Source of the DNA: Neomesorhizobium sp963726065
GTDB lineage: Bacteria > Pseudomonadota > Alphaproteobacteria > Rhizobiales > Rhizobiaceae
Direction of reading: 5' to 3'
Length of the DNA: 64,000 bases
NCBI GenBank assembly: GCA_963726065.1
Contig: CAVSAU010000013.1
Coordinates: forward strand, 248,001 to 312,000
Shown: positions 27,321 through 37,191 of the stretch, piece by piece
Layout of the letters: every line of letters starts with the position of its first letter
Position numbering within the stretch: position 1 is the first letter of the stretch
The notes under the pieces: model-generated
The model's input: only the letters and a program-made list of their open reading frames with translations
Told to the model about the DNA's origin: nothing
Databases searched by the model: none
Made by a program: the position numbers and the translations under genes

Positions 27321-27568
27321 ATATGTGCATGAATTGGGTTGTGAGACCGGGCGGCAACGACAGGACCGTAAGATTTATGGATGTGTTGCACCGTATGCCT
27401 GGGTCCAATATATTCGTTTTTGCCGTACATTATGTTTGATCTCGGGCCGCAAACGTTGCAATCAGTTCTTGCAGGTGTGGCCGTTTTGGCAACATAGGCG
27501 CGTGCCTGAATGGGGAGGCATTCCGAGATGACGTCGCTGAAAAATATTTCGCGCGCGGAATAGCGCAG

Positions 27569-27847
27569 ATGCCGCTTCCGCGTTTTCTGCTGGGCATGCT
27601 CGGCGTTCTCGTCGTCTTCGCGGCCGTGACATATGGTGCGACGCAATCCGTCTGGTCGACGTTCATCCAGACGCTGCTTTGCGCGGTGCTGATCCAGATC
27701 GGCTATTTCGGCGCGGTGCTGTTCATGGTCTGGCGCTCGAAGGACAGCAAGCAGGACGAAGCGCAACGCGCGCCAAATCCGACCGACGAAAGTCCCGCGG
27801 CGAAGGTGCCCCCATTGCCCGGCACGCAGCGTCCCCGCCACTTCTGA
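27569..27847 (+). CDS. exoX: ExoX-type exopolysaccharide production repressor
   Basis: A 92-residue inner-membrane protein with two hydrophobic helices, FLLGMLGVLVVFAAVTYGAT and LLCAVLIQIGYFGAVLFMVW, followed by a charged, proline-rich tail. This pattern, especially QTLLCAVLIQIGYF, is that of ExoX/PsiA, which lowers exopolysaccharide output by acting on the priming enzyme ExoY after transcription. It is divergent from exoY and directly before exoU, as in S. meliloti. The start at ATG 27569 lacks a strong Shine-Dalgarno, which would keep the dose low. No frameshift seen. Confidence 0.92.
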   Translation: MPLPRFLLGMLGVLVVFAAVTYGATQSVWSTFIQTLLCAVLIQIGYFGAVLFMVWRSKDSKQDEAQRAPNPTDESPAAKVPPLPGTQRPRHF

Positions 27848-28008
27848 TTGGCCTTCAGAAATGTCGTTATGATTCGCATTCTGAGCACTCAGACAATGCG
27901 TTTCTTCTGACTGGACAGAAATCCGCCGCACTCTGGCGTTTGATGCTGGCGCTTCTGCAGCGCGCCCGCATCGAATGGGACTAAGAGCAGCCGCGCTGCA
28001 GTTTTTGT

Positions 28009-29139
28009 TTGTCTATGTCGTCCATCCCGAACCGAGGGCGATATGTATTAACCGTCGGCCCTGGCCGGCATTCGTCAAAGCTGGATGAGGCGTCGCGCTT
28101 CGGCGGACGGCAGAGGTGCGACTTGGTTGCTTCAGGGGAAAACGCGGTCTGCGTGATCATCGCCGCGATGAATGCTTCGGCGACAACCGGCGCGGCGGTA
28201 CGCTCCGCCTTGCGCGAACCGGAGGTTACGGAGGTGGTGGTCGTCGACGACGGATCGTCCGACGGCACCGCCGAGGCTGCAATGGCTGCCGGCGACGGCT
28301 CGGGTCGGCTGAAAATCATCAGGCTCGAGACCAACAGGGGCCCGTCTTTTGCCCGCAACCAGGCAATCACGGCGTCGACCGCGCCGCTGATCAGCATACT
28401 CGACGCCGACGACTTTTTCCTCGAAGGGCGCTTCCGCAACCTGCTGCAGGGCAGCGACTGGGATTTTATCGCCGACAACATCGTCTTCATTGAGGAAGGC
28501 CAGGCCGAACCCGCCGCGCAGGAAATCCAGCGCTTCGCGGCGGCGCCATTTTTTCTCGATCTCGCCGGATTCGTCGACGGCAATATTTCAAGGCGCGGCG
28601 CCGAGCGCGGCGAGATCGGTTTCCTGAAGCCGGTGATGCGCCGGTCGTTCCTTGCGGCGCACGGGCTGAGCTACCGGGAGGAAATGCGGCTTGGCGAAGA
28701 CTACGATCTTTATGCCCGCGCGCTTTCCCGAGGCGCCCGCTACAAGGTCGTCCATAATTGCGGATACGGCGCCACGGTGCGACCCAATTCACTGAGCGGC
28801 CGCCACCGGACCGAGGATCTGAAACGCCTCTATGAGGCCGATCGGGTCATTCTCGGCGTACCCAGCCTGCCCCGAGACGCGGCAACCGCGCTGGCCAGCC
28901 ACGAGAGCCACATCCGCGCCAAATACGAACTTCGCCGCTTCCTCGACGTCAAGGCAAACGCGGGGCTTGCCGCAGCAGCCTTTCACGCGCTGGGAAATCC
29001 CGGCGCGCTGCCGGCAATTGTCAGCGGCATCGCAGCCGACAAGTTTTCCGCCTCACGCGCCACGCCGAAATCACCGGAGCATGGCGGCTCCGGCGATTTC
29101 CGTTACCTGCTGCAGCCGGCGCAAGCCGTTCAGAGATAA
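28009..29139 (+). CDS. exoU: ExoU-like family 2 glucosyltransferase
   Basis: A GT2 (GT-A fold) glycosyltransferase. VCVIIAAMNASATTGAAVRS, EVVVVDDGSSDGTAEAA, NRGPSFARNQAI and the DxD motif in ISILDADDFFL are visible, with the acceptor-side motif REEMRLGEDYDLYARAL. ExoU adds the sixth sugar, a glucose, to the succinoglycan repeat; the assignment rests on order after exoX and before exoV. The first in-frame codon is TTG 28009, with ATG 28015 just after; TTG 28123 has a better Shine-Dalgarno (AGAGG) and would remove a non-conserved 38-residue head. The gene overlaps the 3' end of convergent exoV by 10 bases. No frameshift seen. Confidence 0.85.
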   Translation: MSMSSIPNRGRYVLTVGPGRHSSKLDEASRFGGRQRCDLVASGENAVCVIIAAMNASATTGAAVRSALREPEVTEVVVVDDGSSDGTAEAAMAAGDGSGRLKIIRLETNRGPSFARNQAITASTAPLISILDADDFFLEGRFRNLLQGSDWDFIADNIVFIEEGQAEPAAQEIQRFAAAPFFLDLAGFVDGNISRRGAERGEIGFLKPVMRRSFLAAHGLSYREEMRLGEDYDLYARALSRGARYKVVHNCGYGATVRPNSLSGRHRTEDLKRLYEADRVILGVPSLPRDAATALASHESHIRAKYELRRFLDVKANAGLAAAAFHALGNPGALPAIVSGIAADKFSASRATPKSPEHGGSGDFRYLLQPAQAVQR

Positions 29140-30077
29140 TCGCGCCGCACGCCGGCGACGACTTCGAGGAACCGCTCCTTGCGGCGCGCCAGCACCGCGT
29201 CGTCGCTGAGCTGCGGCGCTGCCTTGCTCGCCTGCCAGAGCGCAAGCGCCGAGGGCGCCGCCAGCACCTGCTTGGCCATGGCGCGCACCGCCGACTGGCG
29301 CGGCTCCGCCCTGGTCATAACCAGGCTGTCGCCGCCGCGCTTGTTGGGATCCTCCTCGGCGCGCCATTTGTTTTCGAAGCGCACGCCCCAGAAACGTGCG
29401 CCCTTGTGCATCGCCTCATTGCGCGACGACACCGGTACATGGCGCGGCCGGTAGCTGACTTCGACGGTTTCGGCCCAATCGGCCCACTTGAAGCCGTTGA
29501 TTTCCTCCGAAGTCGTCACCGCCACCCACGGCACGCGGAACGCATCGGCCAGGATCGCCGCATGCATGGATTCGGCAATCACCAGTCGCGACTGCGCAAT
29601 CGCCTTGATGACGGCCTTCGCCTCGCCGCGCGGGTCGACATAGGTGAGACCGACGGTCTGGCAGACGGCCGGCCAGATGCTGCCGATGGTCGATTCCCAA
29701 TGCGGCACGAAGGTCGTCTTGCCGGTTTTCGGCAGATTGCGGAACTCCGGCATCTCGGCCACCATGACGGCGGGGTCGATGATGCCGAGCGCGGGGTCGA
29801 TGCCGAGCTTATGCGCGGTCCGTGGGCCGCGCACCGCACGAATGTCCCACACGCTGCGATCGCTCGTGTCCGGCAAGGCGCCGTAACCGAAGCCGCTGCC
29901 TATGACGAGTTTCTTGCCCTCCGACGGCAGCAGCGCCCGGTTGAGTACAGTGCCGACGCCGACCAGCAGCACGTCGGGATGCACGTCGCGAAAACCCGGC
30001 AGCAGGAAATCCCAGAGCCAGAGGTTGAGGTCGTCGCCGAAATTGCCGTGATCGGATTCCCAGTAGAATGGGGTCAT
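29130..30077 (-). CDS. exoV: ExoV-like ketal pyruvyltransferase
   Basis: A polysaccharide pyruvyl transferase of about 315 residues. The start at 30077 (MTPFYWESDHGNFGDDLNLW) is the classic N-terminus with the GNFGDDLN motif; GSGFGYGALPD, WDIRAVRGPRTAHKLG and SRLVIAESMHAAILADAFRVPWVAV follow. ExoV adds the pyruvyl ketal to the terminal glucose of the succinoglycan side chain. The start overlaps the likely exoW stop (ATGA). The open frame extends upstream of the chosen start, but that part is antisense-like and out of frame with exoW. Confidence 0.92.
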   Translation of the reverse strand: MTPFYWESDHGNFGDDLNLWLWDFLLPGFRDVHPDVLLVGVGTVLNRALLPSEGKKLVIGSGFGYGALPDTSDRSVWDIRAVRGPRTAHKLGIDPALGIIDPAVMVAEMPEFRNLPKTGKTTFVPHWESTIGSIWPAVCQTVGLTYVDPRGEAKAVIKAIAQSRLVIAESMHAAILADAFRVPWVAVTTSEEINGFKWADWAETVEVSYRPRHVPVSSRNEAMHKGARFWGVRFENKWRAEEDPNKRGGDSLVMTRAEPRQSAVRAMAKQVLAAPSALALWQASKAAPQLSDDAVLARRKERFLEVVAGVRRDYL

Positions 30078-31143
30078 GAATGAGTGCCTCTTTCCGGGCA
30101 AGAACGGGATGCGATGGCCGCCTTGCCGGCAGCCGGCCGCCATTCTCAGCGATTGTGTTGCGGGCTTCCGAACCCGGCTTCGACCGTCCAGCGATCTTGC
30201 CGACGGCCAGTTCGAGCGCGTTGCGCAGGATGCGCGGATCCTTCCAGGCCCATTCGGCGAGGAGGCCGAATTGCGGCGTCTTGCGGCGGCGCACCAGCCG
30301 CATCTGGCTCCACAGGGCCTGGTCGCGCGCCGTCTTCTTGTAATGCGCGATGGAGGCGATGTCCTTCGGTCCATGTGCAAACCGCGATTCCAGCCGGTCG
30401 AGCGCCACCCAGGTGTTGAACTGCTGCTTCAGGAACAGCGGCGAATCGCTGTCCATGCCGTGGAAGATGTTGATGCCTTCACCGCGCATGGCGCCGACGC
30501 TGTCGCACAGGATCGAGCGCCGGGCGGCGCGAACGCAGTCGTAGAAAAACAGCACGTCTTCCGCCGCCAGCCTGAGCGCTGCCTCAAAGCGGACCTTTCG
30601 GAACAACGTCTCGCCGATCACCATGCAGGAGAGATGCATGAAGCTCCAGTTCTTCAGCATCACACCGGCAAGATCGGCGACTTCCATATAGGGCGGCGCC
30701 TCGGAAAGCCGTGTCACCGCGGCGGTTTCGGCGAGTTCAGCCATGCCGAAGTGGTAATAGAAGTCTTCGCCGCCGGTTATGGATGCCCAGTAACAATCGG
30801 CATCAAAAAGTGACATGCCGTCCACCGCATTCTTCAGGTGGTCGGGCGTCCATTCGTCATCGGAGTCGAGAAACGCCGCATATCTTGTGCCCTCGTCTAT
30901 GCGGTCGAGGCCGGTGTTGCGCGCCGCGCCCGGTCCACCATTCGCCTGTTTTATAACGGTAATCGAGGCGCGTTCGTCGAGCGACAAAGCTGCAAGGTCG
31001 GCGTCCGCCGGCAGCGGCGAGGCGTCGTCGACGACGACGATATGGAAGTCCCGGTAGCTCTGCGCGAACACCGATTTCAGCGCGCGAAGCAGGATTCCCG
31101 GCTCTTTTTGATAGTACGGGATCACAACACAACAGTTTGCCAT
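30074..31143 (-). CDS. exoW: ExoW-like family 2 glucosyltransferase
   Basis: A GT2 enzyme of about 350 residues. CCVVIPYYQKEPGILLRAL at the N-terminus, IVVVDDASPLPAD, NGGPGAARNTGLDR and AAFLDSDDEWTPDHL (the DxD motif) are clear, and AAEDVLFFYDCVRAA carries the catalytic-base region. ExoW adds the seventh sugar of the repeat. One indel near the 3' end (about 30090-30130) is likely: the written frame runs on antisense through exoV, while a one-base shift gives a TGA at 30074 that overlaps the exoV start. ATG 31143 is preceded by GGCGCGAAAAA, a weak site. Confidence 0.88.
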
Positions 31144-31477
31144 TTTTTCGCGCCTCGTGAATTTTAAGAGAGCGCCGAGGCTCTCTTTCTCGCTCCGATG
31201 GCGGCCGTCCTGGCCACCGATGATTGCAAAGCTCCGCCCCGAAAAGACAAACGGTGCCTATCCATGCCGCCTGCCAATAGCCCGAAAATCGTGACAAACA
31301 ATGTCGCCCGGAACGCGCCCCTGCAAGACCAGCACATTCGGGCTGAAGTTTGTCGCCGCGTCCAATCAGGCGCGTACATGCCGACCGGATAGGCTGGCGA
31401 TCGCCTTGCCCACCACCGATGCCGGCATTCAGCCGATCGATGAAATTCCTGAAATCCGAACACTGAGAGGACAATTC
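31144..31477. promoter_or_regulatory. Intergenic region between divergent exoW and exoB
   Basis: No convincing gene in these 334 bases. A perfect 7-bp inverted repeat, AGAGAGC-6-GCTCTCT (31167-31186), lies just upstream of exoW and is followed on the plus strand by TTTCT, so it could act as a hairpin in the exoW leader or as a barrier between the two divergent units. Open frames here have no recognisable family. Confidence 0.5.
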
Positions 31478-32471
31478 ATGACCAACATACTCGTTGTCGG
31501 AGGCGCCGGTTACATCGGCTCCCATACCTGCCTCGATCTCGCCAGCAAAGGGTTCACACCCGTCGTCTACGACAATTTGAGCAACGGCCACGCGGAATTC
31601 GTGCAATGGGGACCGCTCGAATGCGGCGACATCCGTGACCGTGCAGCGACTCGATGCGGCGTTCGAAAAATACCGGCCAGCCGCGGTCGTGCACTTTGCA
31701 GCACTGATCGAAGTCGGCGAATCAGTGCGCAATCCCACAGGCTTCTTCGAAAACAATGTCTCGGGAACGCTGACGCTGTTGGCAGCCGCACAGGCCGCCG
31801 ATGTCGATAAGCTCGTCTTCTCCTCGACCTGCGCGACCTATGGCCTGCCGCAGGCGGTCCCGATGGACGAGACCCATCCCCAGGCGCCGATCAACCCTTA
31901 CGGGCGCAGCAAGTACATCGTGGAGCAGATGCTTGGGGACCTCGACGCGCACGAAAACATGCGCTCGGTCGTGCTGCGCTATTTCAATGCCGCCGGCGCC
32001 GATCCGGAAGGGCGCATCGGCGAGTGGCACTCCCCCGAAACGCACGCCATCCCGCTGGCGATCGATGCAGCGCTTGGCCGACGCGCAGATTTCAAGGTGT
32101 TTGGCTGGGATTACGAAACCCGCGACGGCACCTGCGTGCGCGACTTCATCCACGTCATGGATCTGGCCGACGCGCACACGCGCGCGGTCCAATACCTGCT
32201 CGATGGCGGCCAAAGTACAGCGCTAAACCTCGGCACCGGAGACGGCACTACGGTCAAGGAACTCCTGTCGACCATCGAGGGAGTGTCCGGAAAGACTTTT
32301 CCTGTCGAATATGTGGGGAGACGTGAAGGTGATTCGCCTATTCTCGTCGCCGACAACGAAAAAGCCCGCACTGTTCTTGGCTGGCAGCCGCGCTATAATC
32401 TGACGGGTATTATCGAAACGGCTTGGAATTGGCATATTTCCGATGTGGGGCGCGAGCGGTCGGCGGCTTAG
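31478..32471 (+). CDS. exoB: UDP-glucose 4-epimerase (ExoB/GalE, frameshifted)
   Basis: An extended short-chain dehydrogenase that interconverts UDP-glucose and UDP-galactose, giving the galactose used by ExoY. The NAD motif GGAGYIGSHTCLDL is at residues 8-21, then YDNLSNGHAEFVQWG; after one frameshift near 31640, VVHFAALIEVGESVRNP, FSSTCATYGLPQ and the catalytic YGRSKYIVEQ (YxxxK) follow, with RDGTCVRDFIHVMDLADAH later. Restored length is about 330 residues. ATG 31478 has GAGAGGAC upstream. In S. meliloti exoB lies at the far end by exoZ; here it sits where exoT-I-H would be. Confidence 0.94.
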
Positions 32472-32498
32472 CTCTCCAACCAACCGAGAGGTGGACCG

Positions 32499-32873
32499 AT
32501 GCTAGGTTTTCGGACCAGAAACCCCGACCGGGACCGCGAGACCGACGCAGCCCGCATCCAGAAGCTGCGCCAGGCCCTGTTCGATGTGCGCAGCGAACTC
32601 GAAGCAGAGAAGGTCGGTCTCCAGGGGCGCTACGAAACCGCATCGGCGGACGCAGCGTTTTCGCAGCAGGCAATGGAAGAAGGCCGCGGCAGCCCCGAGA
32701 TATCGACCCGCATCGACGACCTCACCACGTCACTGATCAACTATTCCCGCCGCATCGCCACGCTTGACCGGCAGAGCGCCTTCATCGGCGAAATGCTTGT
32801 TAAACTGGAGGGTTACCCGGGTGGGGGAGTGGCTCGCCGACGCGAATCCGGTCCGCGGGAGGGGTCGGGTTAA
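32499..32873 (+). CDS. Small coiled-coil protein of unknown function in the exo cluster
   Basis: A 124-residue, strongly hydrophilic ORF starting 27 bases after exoB with GAGAGGTGG upstream of the ATG. Heptad-like stretches (IQKLRQALFDVRSELEAEKV; RIDDLTTSLINYSRRIATLD) predict a helical coiled coil; the end is Gly/Arg-rich and probably disordered. No signal peptide or membrane segment. I do not recognise the family. Same-strand spacing suggests cotranscription with exoB. Confidence 0.6.
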   Translation: MLGFRTRNPDRDRETDAARIQKLRQALFDVRSELEAEKVGLQGRYETASADAAFSQQAMEEGRGSPEISTRIDDLTTSLINYSRRIATLDRQSAFIGEMLVKLEGYPGGGVARRRESGPREGSG

Positions 32874-32951
32874 CACCCGCTCATAAAAAGTTACCTGCTT
32901 GATAAGAGGATTATGATCGGACGTCACATTCTGATCTCCTGTCTGGCGTAG

Positions 32952-32961
32952 TGCAGCGCAA
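32952..32961 (-). promoter_or_regulatory. Candidate exo operator upstream of exoK
   Basis: TGCAGCGCAA on the plus strand (TTGCGCTGCA on the minus strand), 51 bases upstream of the exoK start codon; same 10-mer as upstream of exoX and exoL. Confidence 0.4.
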
Positions 32962-33012
32962 CATTCGCACTGACCGAAGACACGGCACCATTGGGTGCAG
33001 TCAGGAGACAAG

Positions 33013-33871
33013 GTGACAGACCGCGTGATTTTTGTACCGCCCGCCCCACCTCTTTCGATACGTTCCGCCTTTGGACATTTGTTCGTTGGCGCCTGCGCCA
33101 TCGTGGCGATCGCGGGTGTGACTACGTCTCCGGCCGGCGCCGAGACTGCGGCCAAGCCGAAATCCTTCGTCGAGAACTTCGACAAGCTCGACCGCAAGCG
33201 CTGGTACATTTCCGACGGCTGGAACAATGGCGATCATCAGAATTGCACCTGGTCGAAGGACCAGGTCTCGGTGGGTGACGGCATTGTCAAGCTCGGCTTT
33301 GCCAAGCAGAAACTGAAGGACCGCGACTATGTCTGCGGCGAAGTCCAGACCAACAAGCGCTTCGGCTATGGCATTTACGAAGCGCGCATCAAGGCCGTCC
33401 GCCGGCTCTGGGCTAAATACCGGATTTTTCACCTATATCGGCCCTGTCCACAAGCAACCGCATGACGAGATCGACTTCGAGGTGCTCGGCAAGGACCCAT
33501 CGAAGGTGCAGCTCAACCAGTACGTCAACGGCAAGAGCGTCGGCGACGAAAAGCTGGTCGACGTTCCCGGCGGCGCCGAGCAGGGTTTCAACGACTATGC
33601 CTTCGTCTGGGAGAAGGACCGCATCCGTTGGTACCTGAACGGCGCATTGGTCGGCGAGGAAACCGACCCGGCGAAGCTGCCGAGCCACCCTTCGAAAATC
33701 TATCTCAGCCTGTGGGGCAGCGACACGCTGAAAGACTGGATGGGTGCATTTGCCGACCCCGGAGCAGGCGTGGCGGCGGAGATCGACCGTGTCGCATTCA
33801 CCGCGCCCGGGGAGCCATGCCAGTTCCCCGAGTCGATCGCCTGCAAGGTGGAACTCAACGTTTCGCAGTAA
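33013..33871 (+). CDS. exoK: ExoK-like endo-beta-1,3-1,4-glycanase, GH16 (frameshifted)
   Basis: A secreted family 16 glycoside hydrolase that trims nascent succinoglycan. The GTG start at 33013 has AGGAGA five bases upstream; a signal peptide follows (FVGACAIVAIAGVTTSPAGA). The mature part shows WYISDGWNNGDHQNCTWS, FGYGIYEARIKAV and the catalytic GH16 motif DEIDFEVLG, with both glutamates. One frameshift near 33405 separates the last two blocks (restored as ...SGLNTGFFTYIGPVH). Restored length is about 285 residues. The exoK-exoL order matches S. meliloti, though exoH, normally before exoK, is missing. Confidence 0.9.
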
Positions 33872-33953
33872 CCCGAGCCAGGCCGTTCGCAATCGTAGCG
33901 GCACGGCCGTTTTCGGCATCGCGTTAAAAATTGCTACATCGCAGCAGATTTTG

Positions 33954-33963
33954 TTGCGCTGCA
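33954..33963 (+). promoter_or_regulatory. Candidate exo operator upstream of exoL
   Basis: TTGCGCTGCA, extended to the partial dyad GTTGCGCTGCAAC, 47 bases upstream of the exoL start; same 10-mer as upstream of exoX and exoK. Confidence 0.4.
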
Positions 33964-34010
33964 ACATAACCTGTAATAGGCTCCTGTGAGGGGCCAGAGA
34001 CAAAGCTTTT

Positions 34011-35194
34011 ATGCTGCACGTTCTGTACCTCGTGCATGATCTGGCCGACCCGGCGGTGCGCCGCCGGGTAATGATGCTGCAGGCCGGCGGCGCCAACGTG
34101 ACGCTGGCCGGCTTCCGGCGGGCGACAACCCGCTGGCGGCGGTCGAAGGGCTGACGCCGATCGATCTCGGCGCAACGCGCGATGGCAAATTCGCCCAGCG
34201 TCTCAAGGCCGTCGGCCAGGCCGCGCTGTCGCTGGCCGCCACGCTGCGCGGCGTCTCCAGGCCCGACGTCATCATCGCGCGCAATCTCGAAATGCTGGCG
34301 CTTGCCAACCGGGCCAACACGCTGTTTGGCGGCGACGTGCCGATCGTCTACGAATGCCTCGACATCCACCGCCTGCTGCTGCGCGGCGACGCGGTCGGCA
34401 AGGCGCTGCGTGCGCCGAGCGGCGGCTCGGCCGCAAGGCCGCGTCTTCTGATCACCAGTTCGCCGGCCTTCATCGAGAATTATTTCCAGCCGTTCCGCCA
34501 GATCGACGCGCCGGTCGCTGCTTCTGGAAAACAAGGTGCTGACGCTCGGCCAGAAGATCCACCGGCCGGCGCGGCCGGCGGAGCCTCGCCCGGCAGGGCA
34601 GCCGTGGAAGATCGGCTGGTTCGGCGCCTTGCGCTGCCGCACGCTCGCTGGAACTGCTTGCCGCAGTTCTCGCGGCGCATGGACGGCCGCTTCGAGATCG
34701 TGCTGCGCGGCCGGCCCGCCTATTCCGAATTCGCCGATTTCGACGGCTTCGTGGCTGCCGAACCGTATCATGCGTTTCGCGGCGCCTACCGCAATCCCGA
34801 GGACCTCGCCGCGATCTACGGCGAGGTGCATTTCTCCTGGGCGATCGACTTCTTCGAGGAAGGGCTGAATTCCAGCTGGCTGCTGCCCAACCGGCTCTAC
34901 GAAGGCTGCCGATACGGCGCGGTTCCGATCGCCATGCGCGACACCGAGACCGGCCGCTTCCTGGCCGACCGCGCAATCGGCCTGCTGCTTGACGGAGCCG
35001 TCGGCGGACGCGCTGGCTTCGCTGCTCGGCGGCATGACCGCGGACGCCTATCGCGGCCTTTCGCGTTCGGTGACAGCCGAGGACCCGAGAACCTGGATCT
35101 GCGATCGACGACGACTGCCGCGCGCTGGTCGACCGGCTGGCCGCACTGGCCGGTGGACCGCGCCTGGCCACGCCGACCGCAGGTGGCGGCATGA
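34011..35194 (+). CDS. exoL: ExoL-like glucosyltransferase (frameshifted)
   Basis: A glycosyltransferase of about 395 residues. ATG 34011 opens MLHVLYLVHDLADPAVRRRV; homology continues through SRPDVIIARNLEMLALANRA, VPIVYECLDIHRLLLRGD, LITSSPAFIENYFQPFRQ and KIGWFGALRC, then FEEGLNSSWLLPNRLYEGC. Frameshifts occur near 34125, 34420, 34525, 34640, 35000 and 35100. ExoL adds the third sugar (glucose) in S. meliloti. The stop overlaps the exoA start (ATGA). The assignment rests on this order (exoK-L-A-M-O-N-P) and on length. Confidence 0.85.
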
Positions 35195-36224
35195 CGGCAA
35201 ACGAGGACAATCCCGATGGGCACCGGCAATTCCGCGACAAAACGCTGCATGGTGATCATCCCCTGCCTCAACGAAGCCAGCCATATCGGAATGCTGATCG
35301 AGCGGCTGAGCGGTGCGATCGAAGCGCTCGACATGCAGCTCGATCGTCGTCGATGGCGGCAGCACCGACGGCACCAGGGAGATCGTCCGGCGCATCGCCG
35401 AACGGCAACCCGCGCGTCGTCGCTGCTTCACAATCGACAAAAGGATCCAGAGCGCGGCGATCAATCTGGCGGTCGAGGAATTCGGCGACGGCCACGACTA
35501 TTTCATCCGCATCGATGCGCATGGCGACTATCCCGCGGATTATTGCGACCGGCTGATCGAGGAGGCGGTCGCCACCGGCGCCGATTCGGTCGTCGTGTCG
35601 ATGGCGACGGAAGGCTTCGGCGCTGTTCCAGAAGGCGACCGCCGTGGCGCAGAATTCGCAGCTCGGCAATGGCGGCTCGCAGCACCGCAAGGGCGCGACG
35701 GGCCACTGGACCGACCACGGCCACCACGCGCTGATGCGCGATTGCGGCCTTCCGCGCCGTCGGCGGCTATGACGAGAGCTTCAGCCACAACGAGGACGCC
35801 GAACTCGACTACCGGCTGCGCGCGGCCGGTTACCGCATCTGGATGACCGACAAGACGTTCATGATCTATTATCCGCGCGCTTCGGTCGGCGGCCTGTTTC
35901 GCCAATATCTCGGCTATGGCCGCGGCCGCGCCAAGAACATCCTGAAGCATCGGGCGATGCCGAAGCTCCGGCAGATGATGCCGCTGATGGTGTGCGCCGG
36001 TGGTGGTCGGCGCCTCGCTGGCCGTCCTCAACTGGGCGGCGTTCGATACCGGCGCGGCCTGTGGATGGCCGCCTGCCTCGGCTACGGCGTCTGGATGGCG
36101 GTCGGTCAGCGCAATCCCTACGGCCCGCTGGCCGCTTTTTCGGCGATGGTCATGCATTTCGCCTGGTCGGCGGGATTCTGGCTGCAGCTTCTCGATTTCC
36201 GCAAGCGCGGGAGCACCGTCATGA
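35191..36224 (+). CDS. exoA: ExoA-like family 2 glucosyltransferase (frameshifted)
   Basis: A membrane-associated GT2 enzyme of about 340 residues. CMVIIPCLNEASHIGMLIER, then a frame change near 35345, VVDGGSTDGTREIVRRIAE, YFIRIDAHGDYPADYCDRL (DxD) and KTFMIYYPRASVGGLFRQYLGYGRGRAKN follow. Hydrophobic segments near the C-terminus (MPLMVC..., AFSAMVMHFAWSAGFWLQL) anchor it. ExoA adds the first glucose to the lipid-linked galactose. The ATG at 35191 overlaps the exoL stop; ATG 35216 gives an alternative start. Other breaks: near 35210, 35410, 35625, 35755, 36000. The stop overlaps the exoM start. Confidence 0.88.
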
Positions 36225-37191
36225 CCGGCATTTCCGAAACAACAGGCCACGAGGCTGCGGATCGACATCTGCGTCTGCACCTACCGCCGGCGCCGAACTC
36301 GACGAGACGCTGCGCTCGGTCGCCGCGCTCGACGGTGCCTGCCGGACGCGACGGTGCGGGTCATCGTCGCCGACAATGACGTCGACGCCAAGCGCGCAGG
36401 CAGCGCGTCGAACGCCGCTGCGCGGCGACGCTGCCGTTCGAGATCGTCTATGTGCATTGCCCGGCCGTCCAACATCTCGATCGCCCGCAATGCCTGCCTC
36501 GACAACAGCGACGGCGATTTCCTGGCCTTCATCGACGATGACGAGACCGGCATCGGCCGAATGGCTGGTCGGAGCTTGCTCGAGACGGCCGAAGCGACCG
36601 GCGCCGACGCGGTGCTCGGGCCCGGTGCGCGCCGCTCTATTCCGACGCCGCGCCCGCGCTGGATGAGGCGCGGCGATTTCCATTCGACGCGCCCGGTCTG
36701 CGTCGGCGAGCGAGATCCGCACCGGCTATACCTGCAATGTGCTTGCTGCGCCGCGCCGCGCCAGCCATTGCCGGCCGCCGCTTCAACCTCGCGCTCGGCC
36801 AGACCGGCGGCGAGGACACCGAATATTTTACCCAGATGCACGAGGCCGGCGGCCGCATCGCCTTTGCGCCGGAGGCCTGGGTGTACGAACCGGTGCCGGA
36901 TGACCGCGCACGCGTTCTCCTGGCTGACCAAGCGCCGGTTCCGCGTCGGCCAGACGCATGGCCGGCTGCTCGGCCAGCAAGCGTTTCGGGGTTGGCTGCT
37001 GCCAGGCAGTTCGGCCTTGCCGCCGCCAAGGCGGCCTATTGCCTCGCGCTTGCGGCTTTGACGGCGTTCTCGCCCAGCCACCGCAACCGCCATCTGCTGC
37101 GCGGCGTCATGCATGCCGGCGTCGGTCGAGCGGGCTGCTCGGCGTCCGCGAGATCCAGCTGTACGGCCAGTCGGGGTCCACCACGCGATGA
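36221..37191 (+). CDS. exoM: ExoM-like family 2 glucosyltransferase (frameshifted)
   Basis: A GT2 enzyme of about 320 residues that adds the fourth sugar (glucose) of the repeat. The start MTGISETTG leads into RIDICVCTYRR after a break near 36260; ELDETLRSVAALD, VRVIVADNDVDA, ISIARNACLDNSDGDFLAFI with DDDE, and LGQTGGEDTEYFTQMHEAGG are clear. Frameshifts near 36340, 36400, 36560, 36635, 36700, 36910 and 36990. The ATG at 36221 overlaps the exoA stop and TGA 37189 overlaps a possible exoO start, so the series is translationally coupled. Confidence 0.88.

Larger units (their letters stand above)
26932..27568. promoter_or_regulatory. AT-rich intergenic regulatory region between exoY and exoX
   Basis: No convincing gene is seen in these 637 bases. 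About 27000-27230 is strikingly AT-rich for this chromosome (runs such as TATATATTTGCG, ATTTATCAAATTTATCC, ATATATACTATTTAAACC), typical of promoters and of binding regions for MucR- or H-NS-like silencers. It contains two copies of a TTGCGSTGCA motif (26982-26991 and 27311-27320). Short open frames here lack family resemblance, coding bias and good ribosome sites. Confidence 0.6.

Noticed and set aside
27223..27931. Minus-strand open frames in the exoX region
   Set aside because: They run antisense to exoX and through the AT-rich leader, with no family resemblance.
31164..31463. A 99-codon minus-strand frame between exoW and exoB
   Set aside because: No ribosome site, no recognisable domain and unusual Arg/Trp content; more likely leader sequence.
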